Source of the DNA: Kofleriaceae bacterium
GTDB taxonomy: Bacteria; Myxococcota_A; Polyangia; Haliangiales; Haliangiaceae
Reading direction: 5' to 3'
NCBI GenBank assembly: GCA_024762925.1
Contig: JANTGM010000008.1
Span: 1-64,000 of the forward strand
DNA: 64,000 bases
Shown: positions 1 to 11,766 of the stretch, in pieces
Numbering within the stretch: position 1 is the first letter of the stretch
How the letters are laid out: each line of letters starts with the position of its first letter
Made by a program: the position numbers and the translations under genes
The notes under the pieces: generated by a model
The model's input: only the letters and a program-made list of their open reading frames with translations
The model's database searches: none
What the model was told of the DNA's origin: nothing

Positions 1-426
1 GACAAACCAACGCCCATGCCGCCGTCGGAAAAATGCCTGAAACCGAGAAACACTGATGTCATCAATCGTTATGTCGTTTCCATCGGTTCGGCCCAGGGTA
101 ATGAGGTCGACAAATGGCGTGCCCAACTTCTTTGCCAAGGGAATGATCTCCGTGGTGACGTGAGTGGCAAAGCTCGATCCAGCGAGAAGTGGGGAAGGGC
201 TGGGCTGCGCAAATTCCGAGATGCCACTGCCCGTGCCAAGCGCCAGTCCGCTCGGCGCGTCATCAGCACGATTGCGCACCAAAGTTGCCTGAGCAACAGA
301 CGCGCAGAAGGTGTTCCGGCCGAGACGACTCAGCTGGTAGTAGCGTTCCCCCAGATCCACTATCCCACCGTGTACCACCTTCACGGTGCCGTTGTCGATG
401 GAACTTTGCACCCCACTGGGAGGCAA
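1..426 (-). CDS. FHA-domain protein, 3' part outside window
   Basis: Only the N-terminal 142 codons are present; the frame is open to the left edge. Residues about 105-142 read GRTDGNDITIDDISVSRFQ followed by a basic stretch, the GR/N/D-x-SVSR-x-Q core of an FHA domain. FHA domains bind phosphothreonine peptides, so a role in Ser/Thr-kinase signalling is likely. The preceding 100 residues are not recognised. An in-frame TGA lies about 11 codons upstream, and the only starts available after it are TTG at 424-426 and GTG at 409-411, so the start is one of these. The gene diverges from efp across about 80 bp. The fold call rests on one motif. Confidence 0.72.
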   Translation of the reverse strand, partial: MPPSGVQSSIDNGTVKVVHGGIVDLGERYYQLSRLGRNTFCASVAQATLVRNRADDAPSGLALGTGSGISEFAQPSPSPLLAGSSFATHVTTEIIPLAKKLGTPFVDLITLGRTDGNDITIDDISVSRFQAFFRRRHGRWFV

Positions 427-508
427 GTCCTCAGACCGGGATCTGAAGCGCTGTCACAAGGTGCGACGCGTTGACATGGCCCACGGAGCTTGCTTAGGTC
501 AGCCGGGC

Positions 509-1072
509 ATGTACGAGACGTCTGATATTCGCAAGGGCCTGAAGGTACTCATGGACGGCAACCCGTTCACCGTCATTGAGTTTCAATTCGTTAAACCTGG
601 AAAGGGCAGCGCGTTTACCCGCACGAAGTTCAAGAACCTTCTCACCGGTGGTGTTGTTGAAAAAAACATTCGTTCTGGCGAGAAGCTCGAGCCTGCCAAC
701 GTGGAGGAGCGAACCATGCAGTTCCTCTACAAAGAGGGCGAAGACTTCGTCTTCATGGACGGCACCAGCTACGAGCAGGTGAGCATTGCGTCCGAGATCA
801 TTGGCAAGCAGCACGATCTTCTAAGCGACAACCTGGAATGTACTGTCTTGTTCTTCAACGAACGCCCGGTGGACGTCAGTCTTCCAAACTTCATCTATTC
901 TCACGTTACTTCCACCGAACCCGGTGCTCGTGGGGATAGTACCGGCAACGTTCTCAAACCGGCGATTCTTGAGACAGGGGCAGAAATTGGCGTGCCGCTT
1001 TTCATCAACGAGGGCGACTACCTAAAGATCGACACTCGTACCCGATCCTACGTCGAGCGCCAGAAGCAATAG
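509..1072 (+). CDS. efp: Elongation factor P
   Basis: A 187-residue protein, the usual EF-P length. EF-P binds between the ribosomal P and E sites and rescues stalling at polyproline stretches. The N-terminal KOW-like domain carries the loop PGKGSAF with Lys32 at its tip, equivalent to the Lys34 that E. coli EpmA beta-lysylates. Two OB-type domains follow; the last ends GDYLKIDTRTRSYVERQ, typical of the family. An ATG further upstream (386) would add 41 residues without family similarity, so the ATG at 509 is preferred. The epmA gene starts one base after the stop, which supports Lys32 being the modified residue. Confidence 0.97.
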   Translation: MYETSDIRKGLKVLMDGNPFTVIEFQFVKPGKGSAFTRTKFKNLLTGGVVEKNIRSGEKLEPANVEERTMQFLYKEGEDFVFMDGTSYEQVSIASEIIGKQHDLLSDNLECTVLFFNERPVDVSLPNFIYSHVTSTEPGARGDSTGNVLKPAILETGAEIGVPLFINEGDYLKIDTRTRSYVERQKQ

Positions 1073-1073
1073 G

Positions 1074-2246
1074 GTGCGCTGCGGTCGGGTGATCGCGCGC
1101 GAGGCTGGAGAGCTTCGCATTCGCTCCGAGGGGCGAGAGATGCAGGTGGTTGCCACCAGCGATGCTCAGCCCGGTGACTGGGTCGCGATCAAGGACTCTG
1201 GTGCTGTTTCGATTGTTCAGCGCTTTGCCGGTGAGGACTTTCCCAAACCACACTCCGAGACGGTGAGGCTTAACCCGGGCCGCATCCGGGGGCTTGAGAA
1301 CAGGGCTGCGGTCCTTGCCGAGATTCGCCAGTATTTCTCTGAGGAGGCGTTCTTGGAAATCGAGCCCCCCACCTTGGTTTCGGCACCGGGGCTTGAAGTT
1401 AATATCAAGGCTGTCGAAGCCCAAGGCGGTTATTTGATAACCTCGCCGGAGTTTTCCATGAAGCGGTTGCTCGCCGGTGGATTCCAGCGAATCTACAGCA
1501 TGCCTCGGTGCTTTCGCAGCGAAGAGGAAGGCGTGCACCACAGTATCGAGTTTACCATGCTTGAGTGGTATCGGGCGTTTGACGACTTGTCCTCGATCAT
1601 GCGTGACACGGAAGCTCTTGTGCATCGTGTCGTTCAGCGAATTGCAAAGCGCGACACCATTTGTGTTGGCGAGATTGCTGTGGATGTGCGCCCGCCTTGG
1701 AAGCGCATGAGCATCCAGGAGGCATTTGCGCTGTGGGCTAAGGTGTCGCTTGCAGGGGATGAGAGTGCCATTGCGCTTGCCGCGAAGGCCGCCAGCGCGG
1801 GAATCGACATCGGCTCGGCGACCGCATGGGATGACATCTTCTACGTCATTTTCCTCGAACGCGTCCAGCCTGCGCTAGAGGCTCTGGACACAGCGGTCTT
1901 TCTGACCGACTGGCCCGCTCCGTTGGCTGCTCTTGCTCGTACCAAGTCCGATGCCCCCCAGTGGGCGCTGCGATTTGAGGCATATGTTGGTGGGGTAGAG
2001 CTGGCAAATGCCTTTGATGAGCTGACCTGTCCGACAGAGCAACGCCGCCGATTTGTACTGGAGCAGGCAGAACGGAGCCGCCGAGGAAAGGCCGTGTACC
2101 CAATCGACGAGAATTTCATGGCAGCGCTCGAAGAAGGGCTCCCCCCATGTGCGGGGATTGCCCTCGGCGTAGATAGACTGGCGATGTTGGCTTCCGAGGC
2201 CACACAGCTGCGCGACGTCTGTGCATTCTTTGGGGATGAGATTTGA
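1074..2246 (+). CDS. epmA: EF-P (R)-beta-lysine/lysine ligase (EpmA/PoxA/GenX)
   Basis: A 390-residue class II lysyl-tRNA synthetase paralogue. The catalytic core shows motif 2 (FRSEEEGVHHSIEFTMLEWY, about 148-167) and motif 3 (GIALGVDRLAML, about 362-373). The complete anticodon-binding domain of LysRS is absent, as expected for EpmA. About 65 N-terminal residues form an extra segment (around REMQVVATSDAQPGDWV) that resembles a short OB-like remnant. GTG at 1074 starts one base after the efp stop, so efp and epmA are almost certainly one transcript; a GTG at 1089 is an alternative. No epmB-like lysine 2,3-aminomutase is in the window, so whether the substrate is beta-lysine is open. Confidence 0.93.
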   Translation: MRCGRVIAREAGELRIRSEGREMQVVATSDAQPGDWVAIKDSGAVSIVQRFAGEDFPKPHSETVRLNPGRIRGLENRAAVLAEIRQYFSEEAFLEIEPPTLVSAPGLEVNIKAVEAQGGYLITSPEFSMKRLLAGGFQRIYSMPRCFRSEEEGVHHSIEFTMLEWYRAFDDLSSIMRDTEALVHRVVQRIAKRDTICVGEIAVDVRPPWKRMSIQEAFALWAKVSLAGDESAIALAAKAASAGIDIGSATAWDDIFYVIFLERVQPALEALDTAVFLTDWPAPLAALARTKSDAPQWALRFEAYVGGVELANAFDELTCPTEQRRRFVLEQAERSRRGKAVYPIDENFMAALEEGLPPCAGIALGVDRLAMLASEATQLRDVCAFFGDEI

Positions 2247-2251
2247 GTAGA

Positions 2252-3250
2252 ATGCCTAGGGAAATGTCGGAGTCTTGCTGGGTGATAAGGCCAGGGGTAG
2301 CAGAGGTTCGCACGGCGCCTCTCGGTCCACTCGGCGAGGGAGAAGCACGTGTTCGGACGCGTTTTACTGCGATCAGTCGAGGAACCGAGACACTAGTCTT
2401 CCACGGCCTCGTGCCAACGAGCGAGCACACGCGTATGCGCGCTCCATTTCAGGAGGGCGAATTCTCGGGTGCTGTAAAGTATGGCTACATCAATGTCGGA
2501 GTTGTGGAGGCTGGGCCGAGTGAACTCGTTGGCTGCACGGTGTTTTGTCTGTACCCCCATCAGACAGTCTTCCAGGTGCCCGCCAGCGCACTAACTCCGG
2601 TGCCAAGCGAGCTGCCCGCGCGCCGAGCGGTTCTCACGGCCGGCATGGAGACCGCGCTCAACGCGCTTTGGGACTCGCAGATCAAGATTGGCGATCGGGT
2701 CGTCGTTGTCGGAGCTGGCGTCATCGGCACTCTCACGGCGTATCTTGCCAGTGAGGTTGCAGGCACCGATGTGCTTCTGATTGATGTAGACGAGGGCAAG
2801 CAAGCCATCGCATCTGCATTGGGACTTGCCTTTGCTCCCAAGCTGCCTTCGGGCCACGATGCCGACCTCGTCTTTCACGCAACAGGGCATCCCGAGGGGC
2901 TCGCCACCTCTCTCTCTGCTGCAGGCCAAGAAGCGCGAGTCATGGAACTTAGCTGGTATGGCACACGCGCTGTGCAAGCGCCGCTGGGGCAAGACTTTCA
3001 CGCAAAGCGTCTAGTCTTGCAGAGTTCTCAGGTCGGGAGCCTGCCGGCCTCACAGACTGCGCGCTGGGACTACGCCCGACGGCTTCAATGCGCCATGCGT
3101 TTGCTCTGTGACGATCGGCTAGACGCTCTCATTACCGGAGAGTGCGCGTTTGCCGATTTGCCCGCGGCCCTGGAGGAAATTTGCGCACCCGAAAGTCGTG
3201 CGCTCTGCCATCGTGTGCGATACCCAAGCGCATCAGAAAAGGAGATTTGA
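2252..3250 (+). CDS. Medium-chain dehydrogenase/reductase of a pterin-type gene cluster
   Basis: An MDR-family (zinc-type alcohol dehydrogenase-like) oxidoreductase of about 332 residues. The N-terminal GroES-like half contains [12 protein letters not shown]. The Rossmann half carries [17 protein letters not shown] followed by an acidic strand end (LLIDVD), consistent with NAD(P) binding. I do not see the usual GHE catalytic zinc motif, so zinc dependence is doubtful. A TTG at 2243 overlaps the epmA stop, and ATG codons occur at 2252 and 2264; the N-terminus is uncertain. The stop at 3250 is one base before the PTPS-like ATG, so the two are co-transcribed. The substrate is unknown; the neighbours suggest a pterin or a phospho-alcohol. 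Confidence 0.85.
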   Translation: MPREMSESCWVIRPGVAEVRTAPLGPLGEGEARVRTRFTAISRGTETLVFHGLVPTSEHTRMRAPFQEGEFSGAVKYGYINVGVVEAGPSELVGCTVFCLYPHQTVFQVPASALTPVPSELPARRAVLTAGMETALNALWDSQIKIGDRVVVVGAGVIGTLTAYLASEVAGTDVLLIDVDEGKQAIASALGLAFAPKLPSGHDADLVFHATGHPEGLATSLSAAGQEARVMELSWYGTRAVQAPLGQDFHAKRLVLQSSQVGSLPASQTARWDYARRLQCAMRLLCDDRLDALITGECAFADLPAALEEICAPESRALCHRVRYPSASEKEI

Positions 3251-3251
3251 G

Positions 3252-3659
3252 ATGTTTTCAGTAGGCGTTCGAGACCACGTAATGATTGCCCATAGCTTCA
3301 GAGGCGAAGTGTTCGGGCCCGCTCAGAAAATGCATGGGGCCACGTTCGTGGTGGATGTTGAGTTTCGCGCCAAGCAAATGAATGACGCCGGTATCGTTGT
3401 AGATATCGGGCGAGCTCATGCCACGCTGGGAAGCATCCTCTCTGCCATCAACTACCAGAACCTCGACGAACTCGAGATGTTCGCTGGCAAGAACACCACA
3501 ACCGAGTTTCTCGCAAAGCATATCTTTGATTCGCTTCGCGGCGAAGCCAAAGCTGGCGGCAAGCTCGGACCGGGGGCGGACGCGCTCGACTCAATCAAGG
3601 TGACGCTAAACGAGAGCCACATTGCGTGGGCGAGCTATGAGGGGGCCATCGCTTCCTAA
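3252..3659 (+). CDS. Divergent 6-pyruvoyl/6-carboxy-tetrahydropterin synthase (QueD/PTPS) homologue
   Basis: A 135-residue T-fold protein. The first zinc ligand (AHSF, His14) and one of the HxH pair (MHGATF, His28) are present, and Glu121 in [13 protein letters not shown] matches the pterin-anchoring Glu. Compared with E. coli QueD, the second His of HGH is Ala30, the catalytic Cys position is Ala24, and the LDHHYLND segment reads INYQNLDE. The normal QueD/PTPS reaction is therefore unlikely, although a pterin-like ligand may still bind. The motif [16 protein letters not shown] matches the conserved N-x-T-x-E helix. It lies between the MDR dehydrogenase and the CDP-alcohol phosphotransferase, one base after the former. 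Confidence 0.9.
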   Translation: MFSVGVRDHVMIAHSFRGEVFGPAQKMHGATFVVDVEFRAKQMNDAGIVVDIGRAHATLGSILSAINYQNLDELEMFAGKNTTTEFLAKHIFDSLRGEAKAGGKLGPGADALDSIKVTLNESHIAWASYEGAIAS

Positions 3660-3673
3660 CGCGCGTACACACC

Positions 3674-4390
3674 TTGAAATCGCTGTTTCCAATGCCGAAC
3701 TCTCTGCCGGTGCCACCACCCAGCAAGTATTCAGCGGGCCCACGCCGTTCTGTGTCTAAGAAAACTTCCAGCTCTCTCGTCTTCCCCGTGGCAATGCTGA
3801 CAGCCGCTGCGGTAGCCGTTTGGCAGGAACAACCAGAGGTCTTGTCGGTGGTTGCCATCTGGGCGCTATCGATCAAGACGGCAAACGAAGGGCGTGCGGC
3901 AATGGGCTGGGCGAACGCGCTCACCTGGCTGCGAATCCTGGCAACGGCAGGGCTCGTGCTCTTCTCGCCGGGCGGGCTCGTCTTAGCCTTGGCAGCATTG
4001 CTCGTCTTCGCTCTTGATGGTGTGGATGGTGCGATCGCGCGGGCTCGAGGTACAGCGTCAGATTTCGGCGCCGACCTCGACAAGGAGTGCGATGCCTTCT
4101 TTGTACTCATGGTCGGCATGCTGCTTTGGCATCAGGGCACGGCTGGGCTTTGGGTGCTCATTCCCGGTGCTTGGCGCTACGTGTATTCGCTACTCGTGGC
4201 CAGTGTGGCAGAACTTCGGGCTGCGCCACGCTCCAACTGGGGGCGTTACAGCTACTCTACCTCGTGCGTCTGTCTGATTCTCGCCCTTTGGAGAGTAACG
4301 CCGGGCTCTCTCGTGCTTTGCATCATCGCTGCAACACTCATCTCGGCGTCGTTCTTGCGCTCGCTGTATTACTGTTTGCCACGCAGCTGA
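3674..4390 (+). CDS. CDP-alcohol phosphatidyltransferase family membrane protein
   Basis: A 238-residue polytopic membrane protein. It contains the complete family signature D-G-x2-A-R-x8-G-x3-D-x3-D as DGAIARARGTASDFGADLD followed by KECD, at about residues 115-137. These enzymes transfer a phospho-alcohol from a CDP-linked donor to an acceptor alcohol at the membrane. Several hydrophobic helices flank the motif. The frame opens with TTG at 3674; ATG at 3692 is an alternative, and neither has a convincing ribosome binding site. It follows the PTPS-like gene by 14 bases, and its 3' end overlaps the convergent RibD-like gene by 22 bp. The acceptor is unknown. Confidence 0.9.
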   Translation: MKSLFPMPNSLPVPPPSKYSAGPRRSVSKKTSSSLVFPVAMLTAAAVAVWQEQPEVLSVVAIWALSIKTANEGRAAMGWANALTWLRILATAGLVLFSPGGLVLALAALLVFALDGVDGAIARARGTASDFGADLDKECDAFFVLMVGMLLWHQGTAGLWVLIPGAWRYVYSLLVASVAELRAAPRSNWGRYSYSTSCVCLILALWRVTPGSLVLCIIAATLISASFLRSLYYCLPRS

Positions 4391-5256
4391 CAGTCAAAGA
4401 GCAAATCGGTTCCACTTGTGAAGTGTCGAACATCGAGAAAGTGGCTTTCGCTCAGCTCGGACACTTCGGGAAGTGCGATTGCGGGTCGACCTGAGCCAAT
4501 GATCATCGGGGCGACACAGATGTGAAGCCTGTCGAGGGCACCGGCGCTGATGAACTGCGAAACCGTGACACCTCCACCTTCGATAAAGATTCTTCGCAGG
4601 CCACGTGCCCGAAGGGCGCTAAGAATATCTCTGGGATCGAAGAAGCCATCGCTGGCAGAGAGCCCGAGATGTGGAACCTTGGGCTCGGCAGGAACTAGAC
4701 TCTGCTCACAGATGACAAGCGTGTCAGAGGCGCCGTCCACAAAAAGGCTTGCAGTCGTATCGGCGGAGCAGCTTGGATCGATGAGCACACGTGTGGCATT
4801 TGCCCCCGAAGTGAGGCGGGTGGTTAGCTTCGGATTGTCGTGCTGGGCTGTGTGAGCGCCGATCACAACCGCATCAAAGAGCGCGCGCATTCGGTGCGTG
4901 TGCACGAGGTTTTCTTCGCCCGTGATGAACTGCGAGGCTCCGCTCGTTGTGGCGATGCGCCCATCAAGACTCTGGCCGAGGTGCGCGACTGTGAGTTCGT
5001 TTGCCAGCTCGCCAACACACAGAGGCATGTAGAGGTCCAGCATCGCGACGGCCTCTGGCTCCAGGTTGCTGCCAGGAGCAGGGCGCCAAAACCGCGGTGC
5101 GTTCTCATCTACAATCGCCGGTGCGTTGGAATCCAGCAGACCGGTGCAGCACGCTTCCCCATCTTTAGCCAGCGCGGCAAGCGCTCGCAGATAGTCCCAA
5201 GTTTTTGCTGCGCCGACAGAACCACCTGCGGAACCACTCTGCCTACTCTCCACCAT
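4369..5256 (-). CDS. RibD C-terminal/dihydrofolate-reductase-like reductase
   Basis: A 295-residue protein. Residues about 95-290 form a RibD_C/DHFR-type reductase: SLDGRIATTSGASQFITG, then HTHRMRALFDAVVIGAHTA, DNPKLTTR and FIEGGGVTVSQF. These are the substrate and NADPH-binding elements of pyrimidine or pterin reductases. The N-terminal 85 residues are not the zinc deaminase domain of bifunctional RibD. The gene begins 16 bases after the uvrA stop on the same strand and ends 22 bp inside the convergent CDP-alcohol phosphotransferase gene. With the PTPS-like gene nearby, reduction of a pterin or aminopyrimidine is plausible; riboflavin synthesis itself is less likely because no other rib gene is here. 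Confidence 0.87.
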   Translation of the reverse strand: MVESRQSGSAGGSVGAAKTWDYLRALAALAKDGEACCTGLLDSNAPAIVDENAPRFWRPAPGSNLEPEAVAMLDLYMPLCVGELANELTVAHLGQSLDGRIATTSGASQFITGEENLVHTHRMRALFDAVVIGAHTAQHDNPKLTTRLTSGANATRVLIDPSCSADTTASLFVDGASDTLVICEQSLVPAEPKVPHLGLSASDGFFDPRDILSALRARGLRRIFIEGGGVTVSQFISAGALDRLHICVAPMIIGSGRPAIALPEVSELSESHFLDVRHFTSGTDLLFDCQLRGKQ

Positions 5257-5271
5257 TGCCTCGGCGAAACC

Positions 5272-8223
<2,952 letters not shown>

Positions 8224-8353
8224 GATCCGGAGACGATACGGAACGTGTGTTCAGGCGTCAAGCGTTGTGCCACAAACCCAAGTTCGTGGGTGACACAGAT
8301 TCGGAATCCGACCGATGGCGGGAAGAATTCACTGGCCAGCTTCCAAAGGTACG

Positions 8354-8929
8354 CTAATTCGCGTCGCGGTCACGTTCCTTGCGGAGTTTGTCAGCGAAGG
8401 CAAGCATGACCTCTTGGAGGTGTTCCAGTGTGTCAAAGCGGCAACTGAGCGTGAAATAGTCGTTGCGACCAACGCTGCCCATGCGCTCCATGGCTTCCGT
8501 GAGCGCATCCATCAGCTTGGGTGGAGCCTGAAAGTCGCCATTGCCCTCACCCTCCTCGTCGAGAAGAATTGCCGATAGCGCCAATCGCACCGGTGAGAAC
8601 GAGAGCCCGCCCGGTAGGACAATGCGCCAATTGGCAGGATCCTCATCTTCGACTTTCCACTGACCACCAAGCGTCTGCCGTACCGCTTCGCCAAAATACG
8701 AGCCCGTCATGGCCGAGATGAGATTTGCCGCGTCAGTTTCCGTTCGCGGTACCTGCTTGATGTAGTGGTCGAGCAAGGGAAGGGTATGGCTGTCAAATTC
8801 AAGGCCCACCCCGACCGATGTTCGCACCGCATCAAGCGCACGTCGAACGAATTCGGCGGTGCGAGGAGGGCAACCTGGAAGCTCAATCGGTAGTTCAGAC
8901 ACAGCGTCGCGGATACTGCCTCCCGTCAT
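8354..8929 (-). CDS. Conserved hypothetical cytosolic protein
   Basis: About 191 residues from the ATG at 8929; an upstream start at 9112 would overlap the divergent CpXC gene and looks non-coding. The protein is acidic with no signal peptide or membrane segment. Segments such as TLPLLDHYIKQV, AMTGSYFGEAVRQTLGGQW and a later LSFSPVRLALSAILL look like a compact alpha/beta domain, but I cannot assign a family with confidence. The C-terminus (ERMGSVGRNDYFTLSCRFDTLEHLQEVMLAFADKL) is predicted helical. It is divergent from the CpXC/HEAT protein across about 80 bp, and the two may share regulation. Confidence 0.7.
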   Translation of the reverse strand: MTGGSIRDAVSELPIELPGCPPRTAEFVRRALDAVRTSVGVGLEFDSHTLPLLDHYIKQVPRTETDAANLISAMTGSYFGEAVRQTLGGQWKVEDEDPANWRIVLPGGLSFSPVRLALSAILLDEEGEGNGDFQAPPKLMDALTEAMERMGSVGRNDYFTLSCRFDTLEHLQEVMLAFADKLRKERDRDAN

Positions 8930-9009
8930 GGCCGATGTCCAGACTGGGATGGCCCGCCACCAGTTTTCCTTGTTCAATTGCGCCGCGCAAAATGGTACTA
9001 CGCGCCACC

Positions 9010-11766
9010 ATGACGGCTGGACGAGGCACGCGCACCGAGGAATCGAGCTACCGTGGAGTGCGCGCAGAGACAACCACGCAGCAGGTGCAGCATCGCTGTC
9101 GATGTGGGGCACTAACTCCTTGCAGTCTCGTGGTTAGCGTGGACGCCGAGGACAAGGATGTCGCTTGCCTTGCCACGGAGCAGGGGATTGAACGAGGCCT
9201 TCACAAGCTCGTCTGCGAATCCTGTGAAACCCCGCAGCTGGCATCGATTCCCTTCACGTACCACGACGGAAGCGAGCGGGTTTTCGTGCTTGTACTGCCT
9301 GAGAGCAGCCGAAGCCGGGAGCTTGAAGAGCGCGCTGACTTGCTTCGTTCGCTTGCGCAGGAAGCTGCCTTCATCCCCAACTATGTTGTCGAGCCTGTCG
9401 TGGTCTACGGGAGCGAGGGCCTCTCCGAGTTTCTGGTCGCACGGTTGCGCGAACGCGACGAACACAATCGTGACAGTCGCCGACTTCGCGAGGTGGAGAA
9501 GCGCATTGAAGAGGCGGTAAAACGCGAAGAGCGAATTGTGGAGCGAGAGCGAGAGCTCTCAGCTCTCACCGAAGATTTGGATGGCCGCTCAAGTGTGCTC
9601 ACCGAGAAAGAACTCGGTCTGCGAGACCGAAAAGGTGCTCTCGACCGGCGTTCGCAGGAACTTGAGCGCATGACCGTTGCGATTGAGGAGGTCAAGCAAC
9701 AGCTCCGCGCCGAGAGCCAGGGAGACTTGCCAGCGGTCCTGCGAGAAGACGCCACTGAGGCGCTCGGTATGGATGACATTCTCACGTCCGCTCCAAGTCC
9801 CGAGCGAGATGCACCTGTGCCTTCTGTGACTGTTGCATCCGGATCCGCTGAGACCAATACTCGAGTCTCTGCCACCGAAGATCCGCTGGGGCTCGACGAT
9901 TCAATCGATGAGGCGCCGATCTTGCTGACGGCCGAGACCCGGGTAGCGCCGGCCGAGTCTGTGGCGCGGGCCGCCTCGGAAATGATCACAGGGGAGCAGA
10001 GGAAGGTCTCCAGTCCCGGAGAAACCGTGCCCGATCTATCCGCAGCGCCAGTAAGTGCCCAGGCTGTCGAGAGCCCTCCGCAACACCTCGCACCGCAGAC
10101 CGAGGTTGGCGATCAAGAGATTACGGTCCCCACGACAACAGGCAGTGAAGTGGAAACCTGGCGACGCAATCGCGGCTCTCACCTTAAGGTCCTGCATGCC
10201 CACGAGGTGAGTCTCGTTGCCAGCATTCGCCAAAGTGCGTTAGAAGAACTCTTAGCATCGGACATTCGAGCACTCCTGCAACTGCATCGCATGCCCTCGT
10301 ATCCCCTCATTAGCCTAACGCTGGCCCGGGCAACGACGCTGGCAGGGAAGCCGGGCAAGCCGTACTCCTTCCACTTTGACGTTGGAAATGCGGAGGATCG
10401 AGCGGTTCTCAGTCAGCTGTCCGATTCGTTCCGGTTTCGGCTCGAGATTTTCGACGAGAATCACAACCCTGTGCGCCAACGACGGCTTGCAGCTCCACTG
10501 GCTTCGAACGTGAATTATGTGGTGGCTCTGGCAACCGACGCTCGCAAGGAGCTTCCGCCACATCAGCGCGACTTCGCTCAGGCGGTCAAGGCGTTTGACA
10601 ACAAGCGCTATGACAGGCTTGGCCGTGGGCATCGCCTCGCTCGCGACTTCAAGGACTCGCTGCTCGATCGGCTGGAGAGCCCCGCTTCATTGCTCGGTGC
10701 GATTGCCCAATGTGGGCGCTTCAGTGCGTCACCGGGTGAGGAGTACCTGGTGGCAATTCGCAGCTATCCGTTTGAGCGCTGGCACCGGCGTCGCCTGCAG
10801 GTCATCAAGAAAGCCATCGAGTATGGTCTCTGGATGGGGTCGGACCTTGCCATGGTGGCCGTATCAGAAGAACTCGTACGGTCCCGCCGTGAATTACTCG
10901 GTCTTTGCCAGACAAACTTCAAGGCTCTTGTTGAAGGCGAGGAGTCGGGGCTCAGCGAAAGCAGCATTCAAGTGAATTGGGCAGCGCTGGCAGCAGAAGC
11001 CGACGCCCTAGGCGTCTCGGTTGCGAAGGCTCGCCGTGCACCGTCCCCTGTAAAAATTGGCGATGAAGAGCAGCGCTTGCTGGCACAGCTGGAAGAGCCC
11101 AGTGCCCGTTTGCAAGCGATCGTCAGCCTGTGTGAGATGAAGAGTCTCACCGGAATGGACCCCCTGTTTCGCGCACTTGCCCAGTTGGATTCGCGGCAGG
11201 CTGCGGAGGCGTTTGCGTCCATTACGAAACTCGGCAACCAAGCATCGGAATCGCTTCTCGTTCTGCTCAGTTGCCCTTCGGGTCATCTCCGACATGGCGC
11301 AGCGCTGGCCCTGTGCGCACTCGGCAACGAGGAGGGCATCGACTCGACCTGCGAAAACCTAATCGCTAGCGAGGGGACCATCTGGCGCGAGTACGCTGTT
11401 GCGTTGGGCCACGTTGGGTCGTCAGCTGTCATGCCACTTGTGGCCCGCATTGCCGGCAGCGGGCAGCGGGGCCAAGCACGCGCAGTTTGGGCTCTGGGGT
11501 ACATTGCACTTGGTGGTGCCAGCAAGCCTGTTGAGACGCTCGCTAAAGGCCGCGATCAAGCCGTCTCACATGTGGCGCGCTCAGCACTGGAGCTCCGCCA
11601 GCGGCTGCAAGACCAGACCATTGGTTCGGAGCGCAGTGCAGTTGAACAAGAATTCACGGATGCGTTCTTCGCAGCGCTTGGCGGTCAGAATCCGGGGTAT
11701 GCAAGCGCCGATCTCTCAGGCCCCGCTATGCTTCTCGATGAGGCAGACCTTATCGAAGCCACCTAA
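9010..11766 (+). CDS. CpXC-domain, coiled-coil and HEAT-repeat protein
   Basis: About 918 residues from the ATG at 9010 (ATG at 8992 also possible). The first 115 residues hold Cys-rich pairs (CRCG, then VCESCETPQLASIPF and FVLVLPES) matching a CpXC zinc-ribbon-like domain. Residues about 145-240 are a highly charged coiled coil. An acidic, low-complexity linker follows to about 380. A middle domain contains HFDVGNAEDRAVL and a basic RHRRRLQVIKKAIEYG segment. The C-terminal 250 residues contain repeated ALxxLGxxxA-type helices consistent with HEAT/armadillo repeats. No signal peptide is seen, so it is probably a cytosolic scaffold. The function is unknown. Confidence 0.82.
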   Translation: MTAGRGTRTEESSYRGVRAETTTQQVQHRCRCGALTPCSLVVSVDAEDKDVACLATEQGIERGLHKLVCESCETPQLASIPFTYHDGSERVFVLVLPESSRSRELEERADLLRSLAQEAAFIPNYVVEPVVVYGSEGLSEFLVARLRERDEHNRDSRRLREVEKRIEEAVKREERIVERERELSALTEDLDGRSSVLTEKELGLRDRKGALDRRSQELERMTVAIEEVKQQLRAESQGDLPAVLREDATEALGMDDILTSAPSPERDAPVPSVTVASGSAETNTRVSATEDPLGLDDSIDEAPILLTAETRVAPAESVARAASEMITGEQRKVSSPGETVPDLSAAPVSAQAVESPPQHLAPQTEVGDQEITVPTTTGSEVETWRRNRGSHLKVLHAHEVSLVASIRQSALEELLASDIRALLQLHRMPSYPLISLTLARATTLAGKPGKPYSFHFDVGNAEDRAVLSQLSDSFRFRLEIFDENHNPVRQRRLAAPLASNVNYVVALATDARKELPPHQRDFAQAVKAFDNKRYDRLGRGHRLARDFKDSLLDRLESPASLLGAIAQCGRFSASPGEEYLVAIRSYPFERWHRRRLQVIKKAIEYGLWMGSDLAMVAVSEELVRSRRELLGLCQTNFKALVEGEESGLSESSIQVNWAALAAEADALGVSVAKARRAPSPVKIGDEEQRLLAQLEEPSARLQAIVSLCEMKSLTGMDPLFRALAQLDSRQAAEAFASITKLGNQASESLLVLLSCPSGHLRHGAALALCALGNEEGIDSTCENLIASEGTIWREYAVALGHVGSSAVMPLVARIAGSGQRGQARAVWALGYIALGGASKPVETLAKGRDQAVSHVARSALELRQRLQDQTIGSERSAVEQEFTDAFFAALGGQNPGYASADLSGPAMLLDEADLIEAT

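Noticed and set aside
1074-2246. Lysyl-tRNA synthetase (lysS)
   Set aside because: Too short, lacks the full anticodon-binding domain, and sits directly after efp, so EpmA fits better.
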